Shown: in pieces, positions 15,800-25,217 of the stretch
How the letters are laid out: every line of letters starts with the position of its first letter
Position numbering within the stretch: the stretch's first letter is position 1
DNA from: Eubacterium maltosivorans
GTDB taxonomy: Bacteria; Bacillota; Clostridia; Eubacteriales; Eubacteriaceae
DNA length: 64,000 nucleotides
Assembly: GCF_002441855.2 (NCBI RefSeq)
Contig: NZ_CP029487.1
Location: forward strand, 4,142,349-4,206,348
Direction: 5' to 3'
Program-made: the position numbers and the translations under genes
The notes under the pieces: generated by a model
Told to the model about the DNA's origin: nothing
The model's input: the letters and a program-made list of their open reading frames with translations, nothing else
The model's database searches: none

Positions 15800-17854
15800 A
15801 TGCTGAATATGAAAAAAACAGGAAAACAAATTATTGCAGTCATCGCTCTGCTGGGCATGCTGTGGAGCAGCGGCTTTTCTGTTTTGGCAGCGCCGGAGCC
15901 GTCATCCCCCAATATCGAGGTCACCAAGACGGCCGCGCTGAAGGACTGGGAAAGCAGAACCTACCAGATCAACCTTGGCGCAAAGGCCAGTTCTTCAGCG
16001 GTGGGCGCCGCGGATGTGGTGCTGGTTATCGACCGGTCCGGGAGCATGGGCGAGCGCTACGATGGAAGCCGGCAGACTAAAATGGAGGTGCTGAAGGATA
16101 CCGCTAAGGATTTCATTACCCAGCTGAGCGCGCAGTCCCCGGCCAGCCAGGTTTCTGTCGTGAGCTACGCAAGCGACTCCAAAACCAATATAGGCCTGAC
16201 GTCTCTAGACACACAGGAAAATATCCAGAGCCTTAACCGGGCCATTGATAAGCTTTGGGCCAGTGGCGCCACACGGTCAGATTTAGGACTGGAGGATGCG
16301 TACAGCGTGCTGGGCGCAGCGGATTCAGGAAACAAGCAGTTTGTCATCTTTTTGACCGATGGGGAACCAAACAGCTACTCGGGATTTGACAGAGAGATCG
16401 CGGCGAGAGCGGAGAGCACCGCCTCGATTATTAAAGGGGAGGACTTAATTAAAAGAGACGGAAGAATATTTGGAGATTATGACGGCAGCCTTGATGATGG
16501 CTCCAGCCATAACCCAGACTGGGAATTTGAAGGAGATCCCTTAAGCGCTGAAATCTTCTCGATTGGGATCTTAAAAAGCTGGTCGTCTCAAAGAGTTCAC
16601 GATTACCTGAACTATATTGACTCACAGCACAGCGCGGCTCTCGCGGATACTGCGCAGGCTCTGCAGGATATTTTTGAAGCCATCACACACCAGATCGCGG
16701 TGACAGCAACGGTAAGTGACGTGCTGGACAGCCGGTTTGAGCTGACCGCTGGGCAGAAAGCTGCCTTTGACACCGCAGGCGTCGCATATACCGAAAACGG
16801 GGACGGCACCACCACCATCGTATGGCCGGATAAAGATTTGTCCGGAAACGGCTGGCAGGCCTCTGTTGAGGTGAAGGCAAAAGACAGCTTTATCGGGGAT
16901 AACAATGTGCCCACCAACGCTGCCGGCTCAGGGGTAAGTGTCGACGGGGTGCTGGTGGCGCCCTTTGCTTCGCCGACGGTGAATGTGCGACGGCTGAAGC
17001 TGAAGAGCCAGGATGTTGACAAAACCATTTTTTATGGTGATTCGCTCAGGCAGACCGGCGTCACAGACGAAGCCGGCCTGGAAGCCATGATGCTGGGCTG
17101 GGACGACGCTGAGAACATTCGTCCATCTATCGGCGATGTTTTTGATGCGCCCTACAATCAGGGGCTCATTAAAAAGGCCTGGCAGCCTGAACCCTGCACA
17201 CCAGAAGAGCTGGACAGAATACCGGACAGCGGCACCGTCTATAAGCTGAGTGTCACGCAGTCCGTCAACCCTCCGACAGAGGCGTCAACCAACAGCTCGT
17301 CTGGAAACGTCAGTGTGGCGGGAGATAGCCTGTCCGGGCAGTACACAGTGCATGTGGTAAAAGGGCAGCTTGATATTACTAAAGAGATCGACGCCCAATA
17401 TACATCTGATACGCGGCCGAACACCAACCAGAGCTTTGTTTTTAAAATTGAGCGGCGGGACGAGCTGTCCGGGCCGGTTCAGGATACCTTCTATGAGGTG
17501 ATCAGCTTCGCGGCCAATGAGGATACAAAGGTGAAAACAAACACCGTTCGGGGCCTTAGAAAAGGCTACTACACCGTAAAGGAAGAGAGCGGCTGGTCGT
17601 GGAAATACAATTTAACGGATTTAACCCAGGGCTTTGAACCTGTTCCAGCCCCGGTGTATAAGCCCTCAGAAGGATTTTATTTGGGCGGTTCAGGGGATAA
17701 CGGCACTGCGACAGAGGCCCAGCTTAACGGCACAGCGCCTTACCAGGGACAGGAAGGCAAGGCCCCCTCAGTGATAAGGGCCAGCAATGCCTTAAAGCAG
17801 AACACTGGTATTCTGGGGGATGCTGCCAACGCCCTGAACCGGTTTGTGAATTAA
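15800..17854 (+). CDS. Secreted VWA-domain surface protein (adhesin-like)
   Basis: The 684-residue protein has a signal peptide (about 1-30, ending SVLAAP) and a von Willebrand A domain with a full MIDAS start D78-x-S80-x-S82 (VIDRSGSMG) and the later FLTDGEPN. The C-terminal third (from about residue 510) resembles a Cna-B/SpaA-like pilin domain, with LDITKEID and a later YYTVKEESGW. No LPXTG motif or terminal TM is visible, so it may be held by partners. GGAGGAAAGGA precedes the ATG. The SipW gene starts immediately after the stop, so it belongs to the fibre locus. A role in adhesion is inferred. Confidence 0.82.
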   Translation: MLNMKKTGKQIIAVIALLGMLWSSGFSVLAAPEPSSPNIEVTKTAALKDWESRTYQINLGAKASSSAVGAADVVLVIDRSGSMGERYDGSRQTKMEVLKDTAKDFITQLSAQSPASQVSVVSYASDSKTNIGLTSLDTQENIQSLNRAIDKLWASGATRSDLGLEDAYSVLGAADSGNKQFVIFLTDGEPNSYSGFDREIAARAESTASIIKGEDLIKRDGRIFGDYDGSLDDGSSHNPDWEFEGDPLSAEIFSIGILKSWSSQRVHDYLNYIDSQHSAALADTAQALQDIFEAITHQIAVTATVSDVLDSRFELTAGQKAAFDTAGVAYTENGDGTTTIVWPDKDLSGNGWQASVEVKAKDSFIGDNNVPTNAAGSGVSVDGVLVAPFASPTVNVRRLKLKSQDVDKTIFYGDSLRQTGVTDEAGLEAMMLGWDDAENIRPSIGDVFDAPYNQGLIKKAWQPEPCTPEELDRIPDSGTVYKLSVTQSVNPPTEASTNSSSGNVSVAGDSLSGQYTVHVVKGQLDITKEIDAQYTSDTRPNTNQSFVFKIERRDELSGPVQDTFYEVISFAANEDTKVKTNTVRGLRKGYYTVKEESGWSWKYNLTDLTQGFEPVPAPVYKPSEGFYLGGSGDNGTATEAQLNGTAPYQGQEGKAPSVIRASNALKQNTGILGDAANALNRFVN

Positions 17855-18358
17855 ATGAAGTCCATGGTTATCCGAAAAATGTTATCCACCATCCTGACAG
17901 TACTGCTCTGTCTGATGATCCTGCTGCTTTCAGGCCTTCGCCTGCTGGGGTGGATCCCTTTAGCAGTGCTGAGCGGCAGCATGGAGCCGCAATACCCAGT
18001 GGGCAGCCTGATCTTTGTCAGGCCGGTCGCCGCGGAAGATGTAAAGTTGGGAGATCCCATTACTTTTTATATGGCAGACGGCAGAACCCTGGCCACACAC
18101 CGGGTGACCCAGGTGGACGAGGCCAGCCAGAGTTTTAAAACAAAGGGGGACGCCAACGCCGTTGAGGATCAGGGAACTGTGTCCTTTGACCGGCTGGTGG
18201 GCAGCCCGCAGTTCTGTGTTCCTCTTGCCGGCTACGTCAGTATTTTGGCAGGGTCGGCCCAGGGAAAAATGATTCTGGGGGCAGCCCTTCTGGTCCTGGT
18301 GCTCCTGGCCTTTTTGCCCGGACGCCTGATGAAAACAAATGCATCCAAACGAAAATGA
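17855..18358 (+). CDS. sipW: SipW-type signal peptidase I
   Basis: This 167-residue membrane protein has TM helices at about 10-35 and 133-155. It carries the catalytic serine in SGSMEP (S42) and, instead of the lysine of bacterial-type enzymes, a histidine in THRV (H82), which marks the ER/SipW-type Ser-His class. Such enzymes cleave the special signal peptides of TasA/CalY-like proteins, three of which follow directly. It starts at the base after the VWA gene stop, suggesting translational coupling. Confidence 0.9.
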   Translation: MKSMVIRKMLSTILTVLLCLMILLLSGLRLLGWIPLAVLSGSMEPQYPVGSLIFVRPVAAEDVKLGDPITFYMADGRTLATHRVTQVDEASQSFKTKGDANAVEDQGTVSFDRLVGSPQFCVPLAGYVSILAGSAQGKMILGAALLVLVLLAFLPGRLMKTNASKRK

Positions 18359-18372
18359 GGAGGTGAGAATGC

Positions 18373-19008
18373 GTGAAACGAAAAAAAGTCCGTGTCATTA
18401 CAGCCGGTATCATTGGTATTATGCTGCTGGCGGCGGTAGCTGGAACCTATGCGTTTTTAAACGCGACCACAAATGTGAAGGAAAATCTTTTCAGCCCTAA
18501 AAAAATTGTGAATATCACAGTCTTAGAACAAGACCCGGCCAGCGGCAGGGACCGGCAGGAGACTGGTGAAAAAACGCCGCAAAATTATGCAGCGATCCAG
18601 GGTGGCGCCACCGTCCCTAAAAAGGTATGGATTGAGAACTATGATAACCCGGAGGGAAAGGTCACAGACGCTTATATCCGCGTCCGGCTGGTGCCCAGAA
18701 TTGTCTTTGACAGCGATAACGCGGGAACCGGCATCAGCGTGGAGGGGCAGATAAGCTATAATTTTGCGGCGTCTGGCCCGGGAACGGCTGACAGCGGCTG
18801 GCAGCAGCAGGGCGACTATTTTTACTACAAAACGCCGGTAGCGCCAGGAGATACCACCACACAGCTGTTGGAGAGTGTTTTACTGGCTCCGGGATTTGTA
18901 ATGCCCGAGGGATGTCATCTGGAAATACAGGTGCTGGCCGACGCGCTGGACGCGGCGGATCTGGGCGCTGTAAAAGATACATGGGGTGCAGATACCCCCA
19001 TTCAGTAA
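18373..19008 (+). CDS. SipW-dependent (TasA/CalY-like) exported protein 1
   Basis: The 211-residue protein starts at GTG behind GAGGAGGTGAG. Its N-terminus shows a TM segment followed by AGTYAFLNATTNVKENLFSP, close to the SipW-dependent signal pattern (small-Gly-Thr-aromatic, then N..F near the mature start). The mature part lacks cysteines and is beta-rich in appearance. By analogy to Bacillus TasA it may be a fibre subunit or cap. It lies 14 bp after the signal peptidase gene. Confidence 0.75.
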   Translation: MKRKKVRVITAGIIGIMLLAAVAGTYAFLNATTNVKENLFSPKKIVNITVLEQDPASGRDRQETGEKTPQNYAAIQGGATVPKKVWIENYDNPEGKVTDAYIRVRLVPRIVFDSDNAGTGISVEGQISYNFAASGPGTADSGWQQQGDYFYYKTPVAPGDTTTQLLESVLLAPGFVMPEGCHLEIQVLADALDAADLGAVKDTWGADTPIQ

Positions 19009-19053
19009 TGGCCGGTCGTTAGAAATGGCCTTAAAGTGAAAGAGAGGTTTAAA

Positions 19054-19689
19054 ATGAACAAAAAGAAATGGACAATTGGATTAAGTGCGATTGCACTGGC
19101 AGGGATTCTTGCCGTTGGCGGCGTGCTGGCCTGGCTGACCGCGCAGACAGCCACAAAGAAAAACACCTTTGTGGCGACGGCCGGCCTTTCAGGCGCCATA
19201 CAGGAGGTTAACTGGGATGGGCTTGACTATGGTAACAACCCTGTAACCCCGCAGCCATCCCCCCTTGGCAGAGATATGGCAAAGGATATGCTGCCAGGCA
19301 TGGTCATTCCCAAAAATCCACAGGTGAAAAACACCTCGCAAAAGGAGCCGGCCTATATCGCTGTCCGTCTGGATATAAGCTGTGACGGCGCGGAGGGCCA
19401 GGCAGCGCTGGACGCCGTCAGTGCGTTTGCAGACATCCGCTTTAACACCGGAGAATGGACAGCGCTGGGTACCTCAAAGGATGGGAAGGCAGTGGTCTAT
19501 GTGTATAATACCGCAGTCGAAGCTGGAAGCGAAACCAGCGATGTCTTTAAATCGGTAAACGTGCACGATAACGCGAACGCGGCGGACATTAAGGATTTCC
19601 AAATCGACGCGGCCGGTTACCTGGCACAGGTTCAGAGCGGCAAAACAGCGGCGGACTGCATTAAGGCAGCTTTTCCGGATTTAGTTTAG
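19054..19689 (+). CDS. SipW-dependent (TasA/CalY-like) exported protein 2
   Basis: This 211-residue protein starts at the ATG before KKKWTIG; an upstream in-frame ATG at 19036 has a poorer site. The N-terminal helix ends GGVLAWLTAQTATKKNTFVA, a clear SipW-type signal. The mature part contains PQVKNTSQKEPAYIAVRLDI, the kind of early beta strand with polar N-terminal extension that TasA-family fibres use for subunit packing. It probably forms surface fibres with its neighbours; this is inferred from family and locus. Confidence 0.8.
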   Translation: MNKKKWTIGLSAIALAGILAVGGVLAWLTAQTATKKNTFVATAGLSGAIQEVNWDGLDYGNNPVTPQPSPLGRDMAKDMLPGMVIPKNPQVKNTSQKEPAYIAVRLDISCDGAEGQAALDAVSAFADIRFNTGEWTALGTSKDGKAVVYVYNTAVEAGSETSDVFKSVNVHDNANAADIKDFQIDAAGYLAQVQSGKTAADCIKAAFPDLV

Positions 19690-19722
19690 CCATGAGCGCG
19701 AGTAACCTGAAAGGAGCGAAAC

Positions 19723-20283
19723 ATGAATAAAAAAAGAGCCATCGGAATCACTGCTGTTCTGTGCACTGCGCTGTTAATCGCAGCTGGAACACTGGCGTGG
19801 TTCACAGATGCCAAGAAAACTGAAAATATTATCACCATGGGAAACGTGCGGATTGATCTGACCGAGCCGGAATGGAAAGCGCCAACAGGCGTTGTGCCCG
19901 GCGGCGTTTACCCCAAGGATCCAACAGTGACCAATACCGGTAAAAACAGTGCCTATGTACGCATCCGCCTGACCCACGACGAGGGGCTGAGCGACGCCCA
20001 GATGGATGACATTGAGCAGGCGCTGGAAATTCAGAAAGACTGGGTGAAATCAGAAGACGGCTGCTACTACTATCAGGCGGTTCTGCCAGTTGGGCAGAGC
20101 ACGCCAGCACTGTTCACAGAGCTAAGCATCCCGGAAACCTGGGGAAATGAAATTGTGGACAAAACCTTTACAGTGAATGTGCAGGCAGAAGCGGTCCAGT
20201 CCGACCATTTTACACCCCACAGGACAGAGAGCGTCATTGACGGCTGGGGAGACACGCATGTGGAGCCCTATCCGGGAGAATAA
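19723..20283 (+). CDS. SipW-dependent (TasA/CalY-like) exported protein 3
   Basis: The 186-residue protein has the best signal of the set: an N-terminal helix ending AAGTLAWFTDAKKTENIITM, matching the consensus GTLAYFTD..KKxNVIT. The mature part has PKDPTVTNTGKNSAYVRIRL, shared in pattern with protein 2, so the two are probably paralogues. AAAGGAGCG precedes the ATG. Likely fibre subunit or camelysin-like; no metalloprotease motif (HExxH) is present. Confidence 0.83.
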   Translation: MNKKRAIGITAVLCTALLIAAGTLAWFTDAKKTENIITMGNVRIDLTEPEWKAPTGVVPGGVYPKDPTVTNTGKNSAYVRIRLTHDEGLSDAQMDDIEQALEIQKDWVKSEDGCYYYQAVLPVGQSTPALFTELSIPETWGNEIVDKTFTVNVQAEAVQSDHFTPHRTESVIDGWGDTHVEPYPGE

Positions 20284-20329
20284 ATGAACCTTAAAATAAG
20301 CCTGATTACCAGAGGAAAGGGGTGATTGA

Positions 20330-21046
20330 ATGAGTGTGATGACATTTTCCAGAAAAGCAGCCGTTTTGCTTTTGGCGGTCCTGACCCTGCTGGCAATAAG
20401 CGGCGTGGGCGTCAGGGCTGAGAATGAGCGCAACGTCATTTATGACGGTGAGGCTAAAAAAATTGTGAGCCTGCCAGACGATGATCTGTTCTTTAATTAT
20501 AAGGAGCTGGTGCCCGGCGAGGTTCAGGAGCAGAGAATCTGGCTCAACAATAAGGACTTTAACAATGTGAAGATGTACCTGCACGCCGAGGCAGCGGAGG
20601 CGGAAGGTTTTGACACACCAGAAGAAAAAGCGCTTTCCGACGAACTGTTAAACCGCCTGAGACTGCATCTGGACCTGACAACCGCTGACGGAAACGTCCG
20701 GACCATCTATAACGGGCCGGCCTCCGGGCTGCCGGAAACCAGCGGCCAGGGGACCTTAAAGGATGATATTTTCATTGGCGAGTACACCAAAAATGACCAG
20801 GGAATTATCGACGCGACATTGACGGTTCCGGGGGATCTTGAGAATAAATACCAGGAAGCCCTGGGACGGGTGCACTGGGTCTTTATCTGTGATGTTGCGC
20901 AGAGTGGTTCAAAAACCGAGGGGTCTGGCGGCGCGCCGTCTACAGGGCTGTTTGGACAGCTTGACAGTATGGGTGCTGCCTATCTGTTGGTTTTGCTGGC
21001 ATTATTAAGCGTTTCAGGCGTTATGGTTAAACGAAAAAAACGTTAA
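20330..21046 (+). CDS. Exported protein with LPXTG-like sorting signal
   Basis: This 238-residue protein has a signal peptide (about 8-30, ending VRAEN) and a C-terminal tripartite tail: APSTG (about 201-205), a hydrophobic stretch and KRKKR. That is a wall-sorting signal in form, with Ala replacing the usual Leu. It is the last gene of the surface locus and may anchor the fibres to the peptidoglycan or membrane. No sortase gene is in the window, so a housekeeping enzyme elsewhere would be needed. Confidence 0.72.
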   Translation: MSVMTFSRKAAVLLLAVLTLLAISGVGVRAENERNVIYDGEAKKIVSLPDDDLFFNYKELVPGEVQEQRIWLNNKDFNNVKMYLHAEAAEAEGFDTPEEKALSDELLNRLRLHLDLTTADGNVRTIYNGPASGLPETSGQGTLKDDIFIGEYTKNDQGIIDATLTVPGDLENKYQEALGRVHWVFICDVAQSGSKTEGSGGAPSTGLFGQLDSMGAAYLLVLLALLSVSGVMVKRKKR

Positions 21047-21251
21047 AAAAGCGCGCGAGAGATGGCCGGAATGCTTCAGTGGAGCGGAGCAGGCTGGCCG
21101 TCTGAAGAGATTGGAGAAAGACTGGTGGAAAGGGCCAGTGGAAATAAAAGGTTTTGTAGATGTGTGAACAGCTCACGGGAGAGTGAAGTGAGCATTTAAA
21201 AAAGGAATGACCCAGGGAAAGCGCCATTTCCCGGCTGTCACAGGGCAGCAG

Positions 21252-21286
21252 GAGAGGATGCGGCAAGACGCCGCATCCTCTCTTTT
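21252..21286. terminator. Bidirectional intrinsic terminator (hairpin copy 3)
   Basis: A perfect 13-bp stem (21252-21264 with 21270-21282), loop AAGAC, then TTTT. It closes both the surface locus (plus) and the aminopeptidase gene (minus). The 200 bases before it (21047-21251) hold no gene I can support. Confidence 0.88.
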
Positions 21287-21299
21287 GGCATAGGGGTGT

Positions 21300-22610
21300 C
21301 TATTCAACCACATACCGCCCGTCGCCCTCGCACCGGATTGGGGTTTCATAAAAATATTTTAACGCTTTTACAAGGTGTTCAGTGTCTCTTGCGCCGCCGG
21401 TTTCGTAGGGGGAGTGCATGGCCAGCTGGGCCAGGCCAATGTCTACAGTGTTCATGGGGGTGTGGGTGCTTGCGATATTGCCAAGGGTGGAGCCGCCGGC
21501 CATATCGGACCGGTTGACATAGTTCTGGACTGGGACGCCGGCCTTTTGACAGATGGCCCTGAAAATGCCGGCGGAGACCGCGTCGGTGGTATATTTCTGG
21601 TTGGCGCTGTGCTTGATGACAATGCCCTCGTTCATGTAAGGGCGGTTGGTGTCGTCCGTTTTTTCCGGGAAATTGGGGTGGACAGCGTGGGCGTTGTCGG
21701 CGGAGACCATAAAGCTGCCGGCCATGGCGCGGAAGGTATCCTCCCGGGTGCCTCCGGTGGCTTCTACGATGCGGGCCAGGGTGTCCTTCAGGAAGGTGGA
21801 GCCAGCGCCCTGCTTGGTGCCGCTGCCCACCTCCTCGTTGTCAAAGACGCAGTGCACCGCCACGTTTCGCGGGTGGACCGCGGCCAGAAAGCCTTTCAGC
21901 GATGCAAAGGCGCACTGGAGGTCATCCAGCCGCGGGGTGGAGATAAAATCATGGTTCGCGCCCCAGATGCGGCCAGGGTCCCGGTTATAAAGGAACAGCT
22001 CCGCGCCGGTGATGTCCGCTCCGGCCACACCGGCAGCCTCTGCCACAAGCTCCATAAGCCGCCCCCTGGAAGCGCCGTCGCCCACAAGGGGCAGCATATC
22101 CTTCTGGATGTTATATTCATGACTGCTGCCAGACTTGCGATCCATGTGAATGGCGAGGTTTGGAATGAGGAACAGGTCCTGGTCCAGGTTCACCAGGCGG
22201 GTAAAGATCTGGCTGCTGTGCTTAACGACCACCCGTCCGGCCGCGGACAGGGGCCGGTCCAGCCAGGGCGCGCGGAGCATGCCGCCATAGCCCTCCACGT
22301 TCAGCTTGGTGTAGTGGTCCTCCACGGTAATCTCGGGGTTGTCCTTGATTTTAAAGGACGGGGAGTCGCCGTGGCTGGCGACAATCTGAAAGCCGGTATA
22401 GGCCCCCTCCGGAATTCTGAAGGCAATGAGAGCCGAGGCGTTGCGGGTGACGTAGTAGCCTCGGCCAGGCGCCAGCTGCCAGGCGCTGCTCTCTTCCAGT
22501 GGGATAAAGCCTGCTTCTGCAAGCTGGGCTTTCATGGTGTCCACCGCGTGAAAGACGGTGGGGCTTTTTCCAATAAAGGATAACAGTTCGTGATTTAATG
22601 GTTCGTTCAT
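21300..22610 (-). CDS. apeB: M18 family aminopeptidase (aspartyl aminopeptidase)
   Basis: The 436-residue zinc aminopeptidase has the M18 landmarks: VASHGDSPSFKIK (metal His about residue 79), RLDDLQCAF, DNEEVGSGTKQGAGS (metal and catalytic Glu pair), SADNAHAVHPNF and a late MAGGSTLGNI. It acts in the cytoplasm on N-terminal acidic or neutral residues of peptides. It lies 15 bp downstream of a permease gene on the same strand, so peptide breakdown and amino acid transport may be co-expressed. A purine-rich AGGAGG site precedes the ATG. Confidence 0.9.
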   Translation of the reverse strand: MNEPLNHELLSFIGKSPTVFHAVDTMKAQLAEAGFIPLEESSAWQLAPGRGYYVTRNASALIAFRIPEGAYTGFQIVASHGDSPSFKIKDNPEITVEDHYTKLNVEGYGGMLRAPWLDRPLSAAGRVVVKHSSQIFTRLVNLDQDLFLIPNLAIHMDRKSGSSHEYNIQKDMLPLVGDGASRGRLMELVAEAAGVAGADITGAELFLYNRDPGRIWGANHDFISTPRLDDLQCAFASLKGFLAAVHPRNVAVHCVFDNEEVGSGTKQGAGSTFLKDTLARIVEATGGTREDTFRAMAGSFMVSADNAHAVHPNFPEKTDDTNRPYMNEGIVIKHSANQKYTTDAVSAGIFRAICQKAGVPVQNYVNRSDMAGGSTLGNIASTHTPMNTVDIGLAQLAMHSPYETGGARDTEHLVKALKYFYETPIRCEGDGRYVVE

Positions 22611-22625
22611 GGTGACCTCCTTGTT

Positions 22626-24056
22626 TTACGACAGATCCCTGGCGTTCTGATGTTTTGCGATGTAGGGCATGATAAAGCCCAGCAGAACCAGCACAACCGG
22701 GGTCAGAATGTTTAAGATCAGCTCAAAGGGCTCGTCGGAATAGATGCCGCCAATGCAGGCAATGGCGGTGACGATAAAGCACCAGGCGCCAAAAATGATG
22801 CCGACGGTTTTATTCTTGACAAAGTGATAGGCTGACGGGAACGCATTGCCGGCTTTTTTCAGGGCGATATAGGCCACAAACACCCACAGGTACCGCAGCG
22901 GCATACAGACCGAGTTCACCTTGACCAGCCATCGGACCAGCTCGTCTACGCTGCCAATGCCAAAGGCCGGCACCACAATGAGAATCCCCACAATGACTAA
23001 GACCATTTTATGGCCCTTAGTGTAGGCGCCGTACTTGTTCTGGACAAACAGCGATTTGGGGATGTACTCCTTATCCGCGCTGCCCAGTAAAATGCACAGC
23101 GGTGCATCAATGGAGAGGATCATGACCGTAAACTGACTGATGGCGTTGGTGAGGGCAAAGGCGATGACAAAAACGTTGCCCACGTGGTAGTATTCGCCAA
23201 GAGTGGCAAAGGCATAGTAAGCGCCGTTGGTCATCAGGTCTTTGGGGATATTGTTCGAGTCAAACATCATGCCCATAGCAATCGTACCCAAAACGGCGCA
23301 GACGCAAACCATGACCGCCAGGGCGATCATCCCGGTCGAGAAATCCTTTGACGGGTTTTTCATCCGGTTGACATAGGGGGACAGCTTTTCGCAGCCGCCC
23401 ACGGCAAAAATGAGGATGGACAGGCCGGTGAAAAATTTCAAATCAAAGGTGGGCATAAAGGTCTGGAGCGACCAGTCGATCTGAAGGGTTTTGGCGCCGG
23501 TGATGGCCGGAGCGGCCATCATGAGCAGAATGTAGAGGATGGACATGACAAAGGAGGCCATACCAGCCACAGAGGCCAGCTTCTTGAGGATGCTGAGCCC
23601 TCTGGAGGCCAGCGCCAGAGCGACCAGGAAAATGGCCAGCCCGGCAAACTGCATGACAAGGGGGTTCATGTCACTGATGCGCGCGTCCTGGAAGATGGCC
23701 CAGCTGCTCGCGATCATCACCGAGTTTGGCTTCTGGGAAATGTAGGGCATGTGCACTACCCAGTAAGTCCAGCCTGCGTAGTAGGCCATGCGCGGCCCAA
23801 TGGTCTGCATGATCCAAGAGCTCACGCCGCCCTCAGCGTCTTTGAAGGCAGACCCCAGCTCCCCAACCATGAGGGCGTAAGGCACAAAATACAGGGCGAA
23901 AATGATGATCCAGGCCACAATGGCCTTTAAACCATTGTATTCCGAAAAGCCGTTGATGACATTCCCGAAGCCCCAGACAGCTGTGAAAGCCATGAGCGCC
24001 AGGGTATACCAGCTCATTTTCTTTTCAACAGGTTGCGTGTCGAGTTGATTTTTCAT
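22626..24056 (-). CDS. APC superfamily amino acid permease (GadC/YjeM-like)
   Basis: This 476-residue protein has about 12 TM segments and the N-terminal APC motif FTAVWGFGNVINGFSEYNG (about 19-37). It most resembles the YjeM / glutamate-GABA antiporter branch. The substrate cannot be assigned. It precedes and is likely co-transcribed with the M18 aminopeptidase, so an amino acid released from peptides is a reasonable guess. An AGGAG site lies 9 bp before the ATG. Confidence 0.83.
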   Translation of the reverse strand: MKNQLDTQPVEKKMSWYTLALMAFTAVWGFGNVINGFSEYNGLKAIVAWIIIFALYFVPYALMVGELGSAFKDAEGGVSSWIMQTIGPRMAYYAGWTYWVVHMPYISQKPNSVMIASSWAIFQDARISDMNPLVMQFAGLAIFLVALALASRGLSILKKLASVAGMASFVMSILYILLMMAAPAITGAKTLQIDWSLQTFMPTFDLKFFTGLSILIFAVGGCEKLSPYVNRMKNPSKDFSTGMIALAVMVCVCAVLGTIAMGMMFDSNNIPKDLMTNGAYYAFATLGEYYHVGNVFVIAFALTNAISQFTVMILSIDAPLCILLGSADKEYIPKSLFVQNKYGAYTKGHKMVLVIVGILIVVPAFGIGSVDELVRWLVKVNSVCMPLRYLWVFVAYIALKKAGNAFPSAYHFVKNKTVGIIFGAWCFIVTAIACIGGIYSDEPFELILNILTPVVLVLLGFIMPYIAKHQNARDLS

Positions 24057-24268
24057 AAAGAATACTCCTTTTTATGCAATTATATAACTTGGATTCCTTG
24101 TCTATTATGCAAGACCTGAAGGAAAAGGTCAAGAAAAAAGTCGAAAATAAGCGATAAAGGATCGAAGCGGCCAGAGTTTCGCAAATTTGGGGAACATTTA
24201 AAGATCTTGGCTTGTTATAATATACAATTGACCAACTGTGTTCAGAAAATAAAAGGGAACACCTTTTA

Positions 24269-24974
24269 ATGAAAAAGAAAAATTTACTTAAGGCCAATAT
24301 CCTTATCTGCGGTGTGACCGCAGCGGCATTTTTGGTAATTATGGTGCTCAGCGGATACGTAGGCTAGCAGCTTTGATAAATAGTGGTTAGGTCAGCGACG
24401 CTTTGGAAACGCAATGGCTAGCCACTGCTGTGGGACTGCTGCTCATGGTGCTGGTACTTGATCATTGGGGTGCTCGCGTACGCACTAAACACCTGCAACT
24501 GCCAAGTCATAACCCTGGTACAGAAATAGGCCAGAGTACCAAAGTGTGTTTGAGAAAGCCACCAAGGAGCTTTATGAGGATATTTATGAGCTCAATGTGA
24601 CCAGGAATTGGCTGACCAACCGCGCGACAGAGGATTACTTTGAGAGTCTGGGTATTCCTGACGGCGCGCCATTCAGCGAAACCCTGGCCTTGGTTGCTGA
24701 ATGATGGGCGCTACTACTGGATGTGCATCACTGGCCGGATCGTGAGGTGGGAGAGTAATAGAACCTTGCACATGCTCACCTACCGCTGAAATAACCGGCC
24801 TACTGAACAAAATCTGCCTCTCTAGCGGCAAAGCGCTGGCATATCTCTGCCAGTTTGGGTGTGACCTTTGCCAGCGCCCGGGGCAATGACTACAGCAATT
24901 TATATAAAATAGCAGAAAGGGCTCTGTACGCCACAAAGGCATGTGGAAAAAACGGTTTCACATTTAATGAATAG
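24269..24974 (+). pseudogene. Remnant of a membrane GGDEF (diguanylate cyclase) signalling protein
   Basis: An intact start (ATG 24269) encodes 32 residues ending in a TM helix, then a stop. Fragments of the same protein continue in shifting frames: an LYEDIYELNVTRNW / YFESLGIPDGAPF segment (about 24565-24695), a YYWMCITGRIVRWES segment (about 24710-24760), and a GGDEF-domain C-terminus ISASLGVTFASARG ... ERALYATKACGKNGF ending at 24974. The central part with the GGDEF signature itself is missing. It is therefore a decayed, deleted gene for c-di-GMP signalling. The identification rests on motif memory, not a search. Confidence 0.65.
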
Positions 24975-24978
24975 GAGC

Positions 24979-25173
24979 GTGAAGGTTCCCACCCCAGTTG
25001 GATTACCGCTTGACGAGATGGTCTCTGAGCTGGTGAAACAAATAAAGGTGTTGCGGCGCTCCCCGGAGTTCGTAGACATCGAATATGCTTATCAGCAGTT
25101 TGACTATGTGGAGACCTGGCGCTCAAGGGAAGAAAGAGGCTTTGGAAACGTTGATTTAAAAGCGCAAGTATGA
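24979..25173 (+). CDS. Short ORF or gene fragment, unknown
   Basis: A 64-residue reading frame starts at GTG with GGAG just 1 bp upstream and lies between the GGDEF remnant and the AI-2E gene. It has no TM segment and no motif I recognise; it is charged at the end. Because its left neighbour is decayed, it is probably a fragment as well. Confidence 0.25.
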   Translation: MKVPTPVGLPLDEMVSELVKQIKVLRRSPEFVDIEYAYQQFDYVETWRSREERGFGNVDLKAQV

Positions 25174-25217
25174 TAAAGTATTCATAAAATACAACAGATT
25201 TTAGACTGGAGGAATCT

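Noticed and set aside
21375-22583. 402-codon open frame on the plus strand
   Set aside because: It is fully antisense to the M18 aminopeptidase gene, which has all family motifs; no ribosome binding site and no recognisable protein.
24057-24268. Separate gene on the minus strand between the permease and the GGDEF remnant
   Set aside because: The open frame lacks a plausible start and product; the stretch holds promoter-like AT-rich sequence only.
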